Below are positions 1-7,326 of a stretch of DNA of 17,546 bases, piece after piece (within the stretch, counting starts at the first letter, position 1; each line of letters starts with the position of its first letter). The DNA is from Oscillospiraceae bacterium (GTDB lineage: Bacteria; Bacillota_A; Clostridia; Oscillospirales; Oscillospiraceae), in contig JAGBEM010000121.1 of NCBI GenBank assembly GCA_017936985.1, positions 1-17,546 on the forward strand. Reading direction: 5' to 3'. The position numbers and the translations under genes were made by a program. The notes under the pieces are model-generated. The model had not been told where the DNA came from, made no database searches, and worked only from the letters and a program-made list of their open reading frames with translations.

Positions 1-452
1 AGTTCATCTGCAACAAGTACGGCATGAGCGTGGACGACTGCCTGACCATGCTGAACAAGAAGTCCGGCGTGCTGGCTCTGTCCGGTGTTTCCTCCGACTT
101 CCGCGACCTGTGCGCCGGTGCCGAGTCGGGCAACGAGGATTGCAAGCTGGCTCTGGACAAGTTCTACTACGAGGTTGCCAAGTATGTGGGCGCTTATACT
201 GCCGCACTGAACGGCATCGACATGCTGACCTTCACCGCCGGTGTGGGCGAGAATGACGCCGATGCCCGTGCTGCCATCTGCTCCTATCTGGAGTTTATGG
301 GTGTCAAGCTGGATCCCGAGAAGAATAACGTCCGGGGCAAGGAGGCGCTGATCTCCGCACCGGATTCCAAGGTTCAGGTTTGGGTCATCCCCACCAACGA
401 AGAGCTGATGATCGCTCAGGATACCGCCGAGCTGGTCAACGCTGCCAAGTAA
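1..452 (+). CDS. ackA: Acetate kinase, C-terminal part (5' end outside window)
   Basis: Acetate kinase interconverts acetyl phosphate plus ADP and acetate plus ATP in the cytoplasm. It is the ATP-yielding step of the phosphotransacetylase-acetate kinase route of fermenters. The reading frame is open from base 3 and gives 149 residues before the TAA at 450-452. The start of the gene lies left of the window, since the family is about 400 residues. The family-typical stretch NKKSGVLALSGVSSDFRD is near the left edge, and the block around LTFTAGVGEND is the conserved ASKHA-fold sugar-kinase-like region near the C-terminus. No frameshift is seen. An intrinsic terminator follows 11 bases after the stop, so this is the last gene of its transcript. 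The identification is by family motifs and is firm for the part visible. Confidence 0.97.
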   Translation, partial: FICNKYGMSVDDCLTMLNKKSGVLALSGVSSDFRDLCAGAESGNEDCKLALDKFYYEVAKYVGAYTAALNGIDMLTFTAGVGENDADARAAICSYLEFMGVKLDPEKNNVRGKEALISAPDSKVQVWVIPTNEELMIAQDTAELVNAAK

Positions 453-463
453 TGGAAAAACCC

Positions 464-495
464 AAAAAGAGCGCGTTGTAAAACGCGCTCTTTTT
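464..495 (+). terminator. Intrinsic terminator of ackA
   Basis: A perfect 9-bp GC-rich stem (469-477 with 482-490) has a 4-base loop. It is flanked by five A before and five T after, so it can extend to 14 bp and may also work on the minus strand. It lies directly after the ackA stop codon. Confidence 0.93.
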
Positions 496-522
496 CTGTC
501 ACGAACTGGAATTTGGCGTTTT

Positions 523-622
523 AAAGCCTTCCCCTGGGGGAAGGTGCCCCAGTGCGCACACTGGGGCGGATGAGGGCCAGCCTTGCATCCGCTTATCGCA
601 ACATCTCAATAAATTTGGTTCC
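523..622 (+). repeat. Dispersed palindromic repeat, copy 1
   Basis: About 100 bases match a second copy at 11122-11219. Order of parts: a CCTTCCCC/GGGGAAGG hairpin (527-534 with 537-544); a second, 9-bp hairpin GCCCCAGTG/CACTGGGGC (546-554 with 559-567); the conserved block CGGATGAGGG (567-576); and a conserved tail ending in GGTTCC (617-622). The copy sits between the convergent ends of ackA and the LRR lipoprotein gene. It contains no open reading frame of note and no transposase. It resembles the intergenic palindromic repeats that I recall being frequent in Oscillospirales genomes, but that abundance cannot be checked here. Confidence 0.8.
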
Positions 623-627
623 CAAAA

Positions 628-660
628 TAAAATCAGCCAACCTGAAAGGTTGGCTGATTT
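628..660 (-). terminator. Terminator of the LRR lipoprotein gene
   Basis: A 14-bp perfect stem (630-643 with 647-660) has a 3-base loop. On the minus strand it is followed by a T-rich run (TTATTTT). It lies 18 bases past the stop codon of the lipoprotein gene. Confidence 0.88.
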
Positions 661-678
661 ATTATAGAATCTAAAAGG

Positions 679-1608
679 TTATTTTGCAATGTTGCCGTCT
701 GTGCATTGAATGGAGTAATTGCCTGTGTTGGCGTTCCATTCCGCTGCTTTCTCGATGGCGTTCCACTGGGCGGTGGTTCCCCGGTAGGTTATTGCTGTAA
801 GGCTCGGGCAGTTGTTAAAAGAGCCGCTTGCAAGAGTCGCGACCTTGCTTCCCAAGGTGATGCTCTCCAATTTATCACAGCCCCTAAAAGCATAAATTCC
901 AATAAAGGTCACATTATCAGGGATGGTGATCGTTTTCAAACTTTTGCATATCGAAAAGGCAGCAGTGCCAATGGACGATACGCTGTCGGGGAGCGTTATG
1001 CTTTCCAGACTTTCGCAGTTTCCGAAGGTGATGTCTTCAATCGTGTTAATGCCGTTGGGAAGTGTGATGCTTTCCAGACTTTGACAATAATTAAATGCTT
1101 CAGAACCAATGCTTGTAACACTGTCGGGGATGGTCAAGCTTTTCAGCGCCTTACAGCCTGACATGGCGGCCTCGCCAATGCTGGTGAGGCTGTTGGGCAA
1201 GCTGATGCTCACAATACCTTCACAGTAATGGAATGCACTGTCATCGATCTTAGTCACACCCTCAGGGATAACAACACTGGTAATGCTTCTGCAACTATCG
1301 AAAGCCAGCTTGCCGATGGCTACAACGGAATCTCCTTCTGGTGATGTCTGCGGTATGATAATGTCTGTATCTGTGCAGGTTCCGATGCCGTAAACATAGC
1401 AGGTGCCGTTTCCGTTGGAAGTGAATTCAAGTCCCTGACTGACAGTGTTTGCTCCGGAGTTATTCTCACCGCCGTCAACATTGCCGGTGGTTTCCGTGTT
1501 GGCAGTGTTTGCACCGTCAGATGGGGTGTTGTCAGTGCTGCATGCACACAGCAAGATACTCAGGCAGATCATCAAGGCCAGGCTGACCAGCCAAATAGAT
1601 TTTCTCAT
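679..1608 (-). CDS. BspA-like leucine-rich repeat lipoprotein
   Basis: A 309-residue predicted surface lipoprotein. Residues 1-23 form a signal peptide ending in the lipobox LCAC, with Cys23 as the likely lipidated residue. An Asn/Thr/Gly-rich linker runs to about residue 60. From about residue 90 to 285 there are repeated LRR_5 (BspA-type) units of the pattern IG..AF..C.SL..ITLP.SVT. The C-terminal cap contains YRGTTAQW. Proteins of this class sit on the outer face and are thought to mediate binding to other cells, host or matrix proteins; no ligand can be read from this sequence. The start is supported by AGAGAGG about 7 bases upstream. It lies 42 bases downstream of the small acidic membrane protein gene and may be co-transcribed with it. 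It has its own terminator. Confidence 0.9.
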   Translation of the reverse strand: MRKSIWLVSLALMICLSILLCACSTDNTPSDGANTANTETTGNVDGGENNSGANTVSQGLEFTSNGNGTCYVYGIGTCTDTDIIIPQTSPEGDSVVAIGKLAFDSCRSITSVVIPEGVTKIDDSAFHYCEGIVSISLPNSLTSIGEAAMSGCKALKSLTIPDSVTSIGSEAFNYCQSLESITLPNGINTIEDITFGNCESLESITLPDSVSSIGTAAFSICKSLKTITIPDNVTFIGIYAFRGCDKLESITLGSKVATLASGSFNNCPSLTAITYRGTTAQWNAIEKAAEWNANTGNYSIQCTDGNIAK

Positions 1609-1650
1609 AAAGTGCCTCTCTTTTTCGCGTTTCAGTAGGGAAAGACTATA

Positions 1651-1920
1651 TTAGCCCTCAAAATCGCCCTCAGCGGCAACAACTTCGCCTTCCTCGGGAA
1701 CGATCTCTTCTTCTACGACTTCCTCGATGACGGATTCTTCAGCCGGCTCTTCTTCGTCAGTCTCTTCAATAACTTCGGCTTCCTTGCAGCAGCACATATC
1801 GCCGAAAACCTTCTTGAACCATGCGACGATCTTGTCGCCGTAGTTCACCACAACATATGCAATGCCGGCAATGGCAGCCAGAGCAACCACGATCTTTGCA
1901 ATAATACTGAATACTTTCAT
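1651..1920 (-). CDS. Small membrane protein with Cys cluster and acidic tail
   Basis: An 89-residue protein of unknown function. The start at 1920 (MKVFSIIAK) is chosen because AGGAGG lies 8 bases upstream; an earlier in-frame ATG at 1974 has no such site and would fall inside the promoter-to-leader region. Residues 4-27 form one hydrophobic membrane helix. A short basic amphipathic stretch (KIVAWFKKVFG) follows, then three adjacent Cys (MCCCK), and then about 45 residues that are mostly Glu, Val and Ala. The acidic tail suggests a cytoplasmic or surface polyanionic segment. I recall similar single-helix proteins with acidic tails in gut Oscillospirales, but no function is known to me. Confidence 0.82.
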   Translation of the reverse strand: MKVFSIIAKIVVALAAIAGIAYVVVNYGDKIVAWFKKVFGDMCCCKEAEVIEETDEEEPAEESVIEEVVEEEIVPEEGEVVAAEGDFEG

Positions 1921-1956
1921 AATAGCAGCCTCCTGTTCATATTGTTTTCCAATTAC

Positions 1957-1985
1957 AGTATAACCAATGCACAAATAAAAAGCAA
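1957..1985 (-). promoter_or_regulatory. Sigma-A promoter for the small acidic membrane protein
   Basis: On the minus strand, TTGCTT (1985-1980) and TATACT (1962-1957) are separated by exactly 17 bases, about 37 bases upstream of the ATG at 1920. The region is AT-rich. It lies between the biotin ligase stop and this gene. Confidence 0.72.
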
Positions 1986-2010
1986 CAAGTAAATTGTAAA
2001 ATTTTGTCTT

Positions 2011-2802
2011 TTACACATAGCCGTACATACCCCGGATGCTCACTTCTCCGGAGTTGACGGCATCCTCGCTTCCGTCGTCAAAACGCACCAGAAGCGCCCC
2101 GTCATCCGTAACGCTGAGGGCTTGGCCGTGGCGGACTTCCTCGCCGCGCACAACGCTGATCTGTTTACCCAGGGTAATGCAGTCTTTGCGGTAGCGCTCC
2201 ATGATGGCAGCTTTGCCTGTCAGCAGGTGCTGATCCATTTGGTAAATTTTTTGCAGGATTGCGTCGAAAACCGCCTCGCGTGCAACTTTTTGATCCAAAA
2301 TTTGCCATAAAGAGGTGGCTTTGGCACGAATTTCAGGGTCAAAATCCATCGGATTTTGGCATACGTTCAGGCCGATTCCGACGATTGCACAGGTTTCCCG
2401 ACCGGTTATGACAAGCTCTGTCAAGATCCCTGCCAGCTTCTTTCCGTCCACTACCAGGTCATTGATCCACTTGATCCCCGGTCGAATCCCGGCGATTTGG
2501 GCCAAAGCGTCGCAAATACTGACGCCGCAGGCACAGGTCAGATGCATCAATTCCTCCGGCTTGCACCCATAGCGCAGGATCACACTCATGTAGATCCCCA
2601 TCCCGGCAGGAGATTGAAAGCTCCTTCCCAGCCGTCCACGGCCGGCGGTTTGCCTGTCAGCAACCACCACGGTTCCATGGGGTGCGCCGTTTTTCGCCAT
2701 TTCCTTGGCCAAAGTGTTGGTAGATTCGACGCTGTCCAACACTATAATTTGATTCTGCCAGGGGTGATCCCCTGGCAGAAAATGGTTCATTTGGTTTTTC
2801 AT
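2011..2802 (-). CDS. birA: Biotin--[acetyl-CoA-carboxylase] ligase, catalytic form without DNA-binding domain
   Basis: Makes biotinyl-AMP from biotin and ATP and transfers biotin to a Lys of carrier proteins such as acetyl-CoA carboxylase or decarboxylase subunits. The protein is 263 residues. SVESTN is at 24-29, the adenylate-binding loop GRGRLGR at 54-60, and KWINDL at 111-116, where Lys111 matches the catalytic Lys of the family; GKKLAGIL follows. A C-terminal SH3-like domain spans about 215-263. The N-terminal winged helix of bifunctional BirA repressors is absent, so this is probably an enzyme only and not a transcription regulator. The start codon lies 2 bases after the stop of the upstream acyltransferase gene and has no good SD, so translation is probably coupled. 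A second ATG four codons in (2790) is an alternative start. Confidence 0.93.
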   Translation of the reverse strand: MKNQMNHFLPGDHPWQNQIIVLDSVESTNTLAKEMAKNGAPHGTVVVADRQTAGRGRLGRSFQSPAGMGIYMSVILRYGCKPEELMHLTCACGVSICDALAQIAGIRPGIKWINDLVVDGKKLAGILTELVITGRETCAIVGIGLNVCQNPMDFDPEIRAKATSLWQILDQKVAREAVFDAILQKIYQMDQHLLTGKAAIMERYRKDCITLGKQISVVRGEEVRHGQALSVTDDGALLVRFDDGSEDAVNSGEVSIRGMYGYV

Positions 2803-2804
2803 GA

Positions 2805-4226
2805 TCAGTCAATATCCCGGTTTACTTCTTCCGGAGGATTGTCCAGGACCTCAGGATGGGCCAGCAGCCGACGGTAATACTTAAAGAAGGTCGCATAGTA
2901 ATAACCGTCACAGATCCGCTCATCGAGGACAAATTTTACATCAATGTACTTCTTCTGCACTACAGAGCCGTCCTCCTGGACTTCCAGAGCTCTTCTCTTG
3001 CAGCCGAAAGCGCCGAAAGCAGGCAGGTTGCCGAAGTCATACAGGTGGTGGTAAATGGGGGGAATACCCAAAGAGCCCATGCTGGTAAAGAACAGGCTGC
3101 CATGGAAGGGGCTTAGCTCCAGCAGGAACTTGGGCAGCATTCCGAAGTAATCCAACAGTTTCAGCAGCCAGACGACAAATTTTAGCACCACACTGGGAAT
3201 CAGATTCAGTGTCATGATCAGGCTGTCCAGGTTGGAGTCCAGCTCCTTGGTGGCCTTGACGCTTTCCACAGCGGTGTTGAGCTTGCGGTAAACATCCTCG
3301 GCGGTATCGGTGGGGTTCAGATGCACCTTGATGGAGGTGTCGGGAGAATCCACATTCATCTCCTTCTTGATGACCATGCAGTACTGAATGTCGTCACCGC
3401 GGGAGTATACCTTCTGACCGTTGATAAACCGGTTCAGCTGGGGATACTTGGCAACGCCGCGGACATAGGCGGCAAGCAAAACATGGGTGATACCGAAGTC
3501 GGTCAGACCCTCTCTGCGCTTCTGACGGATGTAGCGGTCGATATGGGTGATCTCAAAGGATTCTTCAAACAGATTGGAGCAGGTGTTGCGCTCCACCTGG
3601 AAGTAAGCGGTGATCTGGGCCATGGGCGCCAGGGTGCGGATCTTCCGGCCATCGCAGCGGTCACCCCAGGTGGGATGGTACTTGCCATCGGCGTGGATAC
3701 GGATGACGAATACCAGCAGGCAGGCACCAGCCAACATAATAATATCCGGGATCAGAGGAAGCAGCACATTCCAGTTCTGGGTCAGCACAGCGTCCTTGTG
3801 GTAGTACAAAATCGTTGCCAGGGGAGCAAATGCGATGGGCAGCAAAAGCCACAGAGCGCGGCCCCAGCGACCGCTGGTGATCTCCGTATAGATCACGCCG
3901 AAGAAGATCAGCACGATCCAGAACAGCCAGCGGATCAATCCGCTTTCCACATTGCCGGAGATCCAGATGCCGCAGTATGCAATGATCATCCAGACGGGAA
4001 TGGCGGTCTTATAGAACATCTCTTTGCCGTTTAAAAGAACGATGAGCACGAAAAGCAAGGTGGCTGCTACTGGCAGAACGATTTGACTCCACACTTCCAA
4101 TGAGTCGCCTGACCCTTTCATACAGGCGATCACAATGCGGGCCACTGCCGAGCCGACCAGGCAAAGTGCCATCAGCCATGTCAGCACGTTTTTATTGCTG
4201 ACATAAAAATGTTTTCTCTTTTCCAT
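2805..4226 (-). CDS. Membrane-anchored E2/CAT-like acyltransferase-fold protein
   Basis: A 473-residue protein. About six hydrophobic segments come first (residues 14-35, 47-66, 74-90, 99-114, 122-141, 154-176). A C-terminal domain from about 185 to 473 resembles the catalytic domain of 2-oxoacid dehydrogenase E2 and chloramphenicol acetyltransferase. The E2-like core segment FTSMGSLGIPPIYHHLYDFG starts near residue 380, and DERICDGYY at 435-443 aligns with the HxxxDG active-site motif. The His position is Glu436 here, while Asp440-Gly441 are kept. No lipoyl domain is present, so a normal role in a dehydrogenase complex is unlikely. Soluble relatives with the same DERICDG motif exist in Firmicutes as far as I recall, which suggests a family trait and not a mutation. 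Substrate unknown. The following gene is a biotin ligase, 2 bases away. Confidence 0.8.
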   Translation of the reverse strand: MEKRKHFYVSNKNVLTWLMALCLVGSAVARIVIACMKGSGDSLEVWSQIVLPVAATLLFVLIVLLNGKEMFYKTAIPVWMIIAYCGIWISGNVESGLIRWLFWIVLIFFGVIYTEITSGRWGRALWLLLPIAFAPLATILYYHKDAVLTQNWNVLLPLIPDIIMLAGACLLVFVIRIHADGKYHPTWGDRCDGRKIRTLAPMAQITAYFQVERNTCSNLFEESFEITHIDRYIRQKRREGLTDFGITHVLLAAYVRGVAKYPQLNRFINGQKVYSRGDDIQYCMVIKKEMNVDSPDTSIKVHLNPTDTAEDVYRKLNTAVESVKATKELDSNLDSLIMTLNLIPSVVLKFVVWLLKLLDYFGMLPKFLLELSPFHGSLFFTSMGSLGIPPIYHHLYDFGNLPAFGAFGCKRRALEVQEDGSVVQKKYIDVKFVLDERICDGYYYATFFKYYRRLLAHPEVLDNPPEEVNRDID

Positions 4227-4235
4227 AACACCGTA

Positions 4236-4264
4236 ATTTTACCAAAGATTTCGACATTTGACAA
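4236..4264 (-). promoter_or_regulatory. Promoter of the acyltransferase-birA pair
   Basis: On the minus strand, TTGTCA (4264-4259) and TAAAAT (4241-4236) are 17 bases apart. Only nine bases separate the -10 box from the ATG at 4226, so the transcript would start about 1-3 bases before the start codon. No SD is seen, which fits a leaderless message. Confidence 0.68.
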
Positions 4265-4271
4265 CAACTTT

Positions 4272-4306
4272 TTTAAGAGAACAGCCGACGCAGAATGCGT
4301 CGGCTG
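4272..4306 (-). terminator. Terminator of the proline operon
   Basis: An 11-bp perfect GC-rich stem (4282-4292 with 4296-4306) with a 3-base loop lies 6 bases after the proC stop. On the minus strand it is followed by TTCTCTT, a mediocre U-tract. The -35 box of the next gene begins within 20 bases of it. Confidence 0.75.
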
Positions 4307-4312
4307 ACAAAC

Positions 4313-5119
4313 TTATTGACCAAGCCCCCGGTTACGCTGGAAGGCATTGGTTACCGCATGGATCACTGCGGCTCGGAATCCGCCCTCTTCCAGTGCTTTG
4401 ACGCCGGCAATGGTAGAGCCGCCGGGGGAACAGACCGCATCTTTCAGCTGAGCAGGGTGCTGCTTGGTTTCCAGAGCCAGCTTTGCGGTGCCCAGAAGCA
4501 TCTGCTGGGCATAAAGCAGAGCCTTTTGCCGGGGCAGACCGCAAGCAACACCGCCGTCTGCCAGTGCTTCCAGGAACATAGCGGCAAAGGCAGGACCGCA
4601 GCCGGCAACAGCGCTGCCGACATCGATCAGATCTTCCGCAACAGAATCCAAAATCCCGGAAAAACGCATATTTTCCAGGAATTGCGTCAGCGCCTGCGGA
4701 TCTACATTGTCAGTAGCAGCGTAGCAGGTCATGCCTTCTCCTACAGCCACCGGTGTATTTGGCATGATCCGGATCACGGGGTAATTGCCACCGGCCATGG
4801 TCTGAATGCGGGCCATGGTCAGTCCGGCTGCCATGGTCACCAGCACGAAGGAATCCTGCCGATTGGCAAGGATCGGGGCAATGGATGAAAGCAGAGCTTC
4901 CATCTGCTGGGGCTTGACACCTAGGAAGATAAAACCGCAGTTTGCAGCAACGGTTTCTACCGCAGCAACCTGGCATCCCAGAGAATCTGCCAGGGTTTCT
5001 GCCTTTTCCCAGGTGCGGTTGGAAAGGAATACAGCTTTCGGGTCCATGCCCTTGACTGCGGCTTTTGCCAAAGCACCGCCCATATTGCCTGTGCCGATAA
5101 AACCAAAGGTATTCTTCAT
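4313..5119 (-). CDS. proC: Pyrroline-5-carboxylate reductase
   Basis: Reduces 1-pyrroline-5-carboxylate to L-proline with NAD(P)H, the last step of proline synthesis. The protein is 268 residues, the usual length. The N-terminal Rossmann motif GFIGTGNMGGAL (6-17) binds the dinucleotide. IMPNTPVAVGEG is the conserved central block. The C-terminal dimer domain carries the signature around AGCGPAFAAMFLEALADGG, and SPGGSTIAGV is near the end. The start is supported by GAGGG about 6 bases upstream. It lies 9 bases after proA, as third gene of proB-proA-proC, so the whole pathway from glutamate is in one operon. Confidence 0.97.
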   Translation of the reverse strand: MKNTFGFIGTGNMGGALAKAAVKGMDPKAVFLSNRTWEKAETLADSLGCQVAAVETVAANCGFIFLGVKPQQMEALLSSIAPILANRQDSFVLVTMAAGLTMARIQTMAGGNYPVIRIMPNTPVAVGEGMTCYAATDNVDPQALTQFLENMRFSGILDSVAEDLIDVGSAVAGCGPAFAAMFLEALADGGVACGLPRQKALLYAQQMLLGTAKLALETKQHPAQLKDAVCSPGGSTIAGVKALEEGGFRAAVIHAVTNAFQRNRGLGQ

Positions 5120-5128
5120 GGGAAACCC

Positions 5129-6385
5129 TCACTTTCTGATCTGTCCGGTGCCCCGGATCACATATTTATAGCTGCACAGTGCTTCCAGTCCCATGGGGCC
5201 CCGGGCGTGGAGCTTTTGGGTGGAGATACCCATTTCGCAGCCTAAACCGAACTCGCCGCCGTCAGTAAACCGGGTGGAGCAGTTGACATAGACTGCGGCA
5301 CTGTCTACCCGGCAGGTAAAGGCATCTGCGGCGGTTGAGTCGTTGGTGATGATCGCTTCGCTGTGTCCGGTGGAGTGGGCGGCAATGTGCGCAATGGCGG
5401 CATCCGTATCATCTACTACGCAGACCGCAAGAATATAATCCAGAAACTCAGTGTCAAAATCATCGGCACCTGCCGGTACGCCGGGGATAATGGCGGCGGC
5501 TTTGGGATCCAGGCGCAGTTGTACGGGATTTTCCTGCCGCCGAACAGTTAAGCGCTGATGGAGTTTGGGCAGGAATTCTGCAGCGATGGCCTGATGAACC
5601 AGCAAAACCTCCATAGCGTTGCAGACGGAGGGACGGCTGGTCTTGGCGTTTTCGATAATGTCCAGCGCCATATCCTGATCCGCCGCCTGATCCACATAGA
5701 TATGGCAAATGCCGGTGCCGGTCTGGATGCAGGGGACCCGGGCGTTTTCCACACAACTGCGGATCAGTCCTGCGCCGCCTCTGGGGATCAGAAGATCCAC
5801 ATAGCCCGTGGCAGTCATCAGTTCCCGGGCACTTTCCCGGGAAATATCCTGCACCAGCTGTACCAGCTGCGCCGGGAGGCCTGCGACTTCCAAACCCTGC
5901 TGCAGGGCATGAACGATGGCATTGGAAGAATGAAACGCATCCTTACCGCCCCGCAGGACACAGGCGTTGCCGGATTTGACAGCCAGTGCCGCCGCATCCG
6001 AGGTCACATTGGGCCGACTTTCGTAAATAATGGCGATGACACCCATGGGAACGGTTTTTTGCTGGATGACCATGCCGTTTGGCCGCTGGGTCCTGTGCAG
6101 GATCTGCCCAACAGGATCGGGAAGATTGGCTACTTGCCGGATCCCCTCGGCCATGGCGGCAATTCTCTTTGCATCCAGCCGCAGCCGGTCCAGCATGACG
6201 GTGCTGAGGTGAGCTTTCGCGGCGGACACATCCAGCGCGTTGGCGGCGAGAATAGGATCGGTATGGGAGATCAGGGCATCTGCCATGGCAAACAGTGCAG
6301 TGTTTTTTTGCGCGGTAGACGCATTTGCCAAGGTGCCGCAGCAGCCCTTCGCGGCGCACAAAATATCAAGAGTCGTCATAATCAT
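5129..6385 (-). CDS. proA: Glutamate-5-semialdehyde dehydrogenase (gamma-glutamyl phosphate reductase)
   Basis: Reduces gamma-glutamyl phosphate with NADPH to glutamate semialdehyde, which cyclises to pyrroline-5-carboxylate. The protein is 418 residues, normal for the family. Visible landmarks are [12 protein letters not shown] (121-132), LRGGKDA (144-150), the HIYVD block (228-232) and the catalytic Cys255 in [12 protein letters not shown]. The C-terminal [20 protein letters not shown] block is family-typical. The first ATG overlaps the proB stop as ATGA. A second ATG two codons later (6379) is better placed relative to the AGAAGG sequence and could be the true start, giving 416 residues. 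Confidence 0.97.
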   Translation of the reverse strand: MIMTTLDILCAAKGCCGTLANASTAQKNTALFAMADALISHTDPILAANALDVSAAKAHLSTVMLDRLRLDAKRIAAMAEGIRQVANLPDPVGQILHRTQRPNGMVIQQKTVPMGVIAIIYESRPNVTSDAAALAVKSGNACVLRGGKDAFHSSNAIVHALQQGLEVAGLPAQLVQLVQDISRESARELMTATGYVDLLIPRGGAGLIRSCVENARVPCIQTGTGICHIYVDQAADQDMALDIIENAKTSRPSVCNAMEVLLVHQAIAAEFLPKLHQRLTVRRQENPVQLRLDPKAAAIIPGVPAGADDFDTEFLDYILAVCVVDDTDAAIAHIAAHSTGHSEAIITNDSTAADAFTCRVDSAAVYVNCSTRFTDGGEFGLGCEMGISTQKLHARGPMGLEALCSYKYVIRGTGQIRK

Positions 6386-7164
6386 GCCTTCTTTCCGAGG
6401 AAACGGGTACCGACAGAATTGTTTTCAAACAGGTTGTAGAGGGCTTGAGGCTGTTCGCCGTTCATGATCACCATGTCAATACCGGCATCCATAACGATTT
6501 GGGCGGCCTTGAGCTTGGTGGCCATGCCGCCGGAGCCCAGTCCGGAGCCTGCACCGCCGGCAAGGGCGAGAATTTCGGGGGTGATGCTTTCTACAACCGG
6601 GATCAAGGTGACATCGGTGTGGTTTCTGGGGTCAGCGGTGTACAGTCCGTTAATGTCCGAAAGCAGCACCAGCAGGTCTGCGCTGATGAGCCGGGCCACG
6701 ATGGCAGACAGAGTGTCATTTTCACCGATGGTGGTGTGGATACCGATCTCGTCAGTGGCTACGGCATCGTTTTCATTGATGATGGGCAGTACATTCCAGC
6801 ACAGCAGTTGCTCTAAAGTGTCCCGGACATGGGCACTGCGCCGGGGATCTTCAATGTCCTGGGCAGTGAGCAGAAGCTGGGAAACGGTGTGGTGATACTC
6901 ACCGAAGAGCTTATCGTATATGTACATCAGTTCGCACTGTCCCACAGCAGCGGCAGCCTGCTTGCCGGGCATATCCTGGGGCCTGCCGGGAAGTCCCAGC
7001 TTGCCGACACCCATGCCAATGGCACCGGAGGAGACCAGCAGGACCTGGTGACCGGCATTACGCAGGTCGCTAAGGACTTTGCACATCAGTTCTACACGGC
7101 GGATATTCATACGGCCGCCGGGGTGGGAAAGGGTGGATGTGCCTACTTTGATCACGATTCGCAT
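6382..7164 (-). CDS. proB: Glutamate 5-kinase, short form without PUA domain
   Basis: Phosphorylates glutamate to gamma-glutamyl phosphate, the first and usually proline-inhibited step of proline synthesis. Starting at 7164 ([12 protein letters not shown]) the protein is 260 residues. That start has AAGGAGGA 7 bases upstream; the longer open frame up to 7236 has no such site and crosses the promoter. The amino acid kinase domain is complete: KVGTSTL (6-12), [28 protein letters not shown] and LLSDINGLY. The C-terminal PUA domain seen in the longer enterobacterial form is missing; short forms are known in other bacteria. It overlaps proA by 4 bases. Confidence 0.96.
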   Translation of the reverse strand: MRIVIKVGTSTLSHPGGRMNIRRVELMCKVLSDLRNAGHQVLLVSSGAIGMGVGKLGLPGRPQDMPGKQAAAAVGQCELMYIYDKLFGEYHHTVSQLLLTAQDIEDPRRSAHVRDTLEQLLCWNVLPIINENDAVATDEIGIHTTIGENDTLSAIVARLISADLLVLLSDINGLYTADPRNHTDVTLIPVVESITPEILALAGGAGSGLGSGGMATKLKAAQIVMDAGIDMVIMNGEQPQALYNLFENNSVGTRFLGKKA

Positions 7165-7195
7165 AACGGTTCCTCCTTGCAGATTCTTTTTAAGA

Positions 7196-7224
7196 ATTTT
7201 ACTATGTTTTTCAGAGATAATCAA
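7196..7224 (-). promoter_or_regulatory. Promoter of proBAC
   Basis: On the minus strand, TTGATT (7224-7219) and TAAAAT (7201-7196) are spaced by 17 bases. They lie 32 bases upstream of the proB ATG. The short leader includes a weak ATTCTT/AAGAAT hairpin but nothing like a T-box. Confidence 0.7.
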
Positions 7225-7289
7225 CTGCAAATACAACTTTCTGTAAAATTATACGGCAACAGCAGTTGGCTTCGGCTTTGGGTTTGTAT

Positions 7290-7320
7290 AAAAATACAGA
7301 GTGCGCGGCTGCGCACTCTG
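7290..7320 (-). terminator. Terminator of the zinc-import/trmO operon
   Basis: A 10-bp perfect stem (7297-7306 with 7311-7320) has a 4-base loop. On the minus strand it is followed by TATTTTT. It lies 6 bases after the trmO stop codon. Confidence 0.92.
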
Positions 7321-7326
7321 TCAATA

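Noticed and set aside
3321..4034. Long plus-strand open frames opposite the acyltransferase, proA and ffh genes
   Set aside because: They are antisense shadows of well-identified genes, lack SD sites and have low-complexity composition typical of reverse-frame translation.
7240..7252. TATAAT on the minus strand upstream of proB as an alternative promoter
   Set aside because: No acceptable -35 box lies at 16-18 bases and there is no extended -10 TG. The TTGATT-17-TAAAAT pair nearer the gene is better.
7165..7290. T-box or other proline-responsive leader before proB
   Set aside because: The promoter lies only 32 bases before the start codon. No T-box sequence, specifier loop or antiterminator is present.
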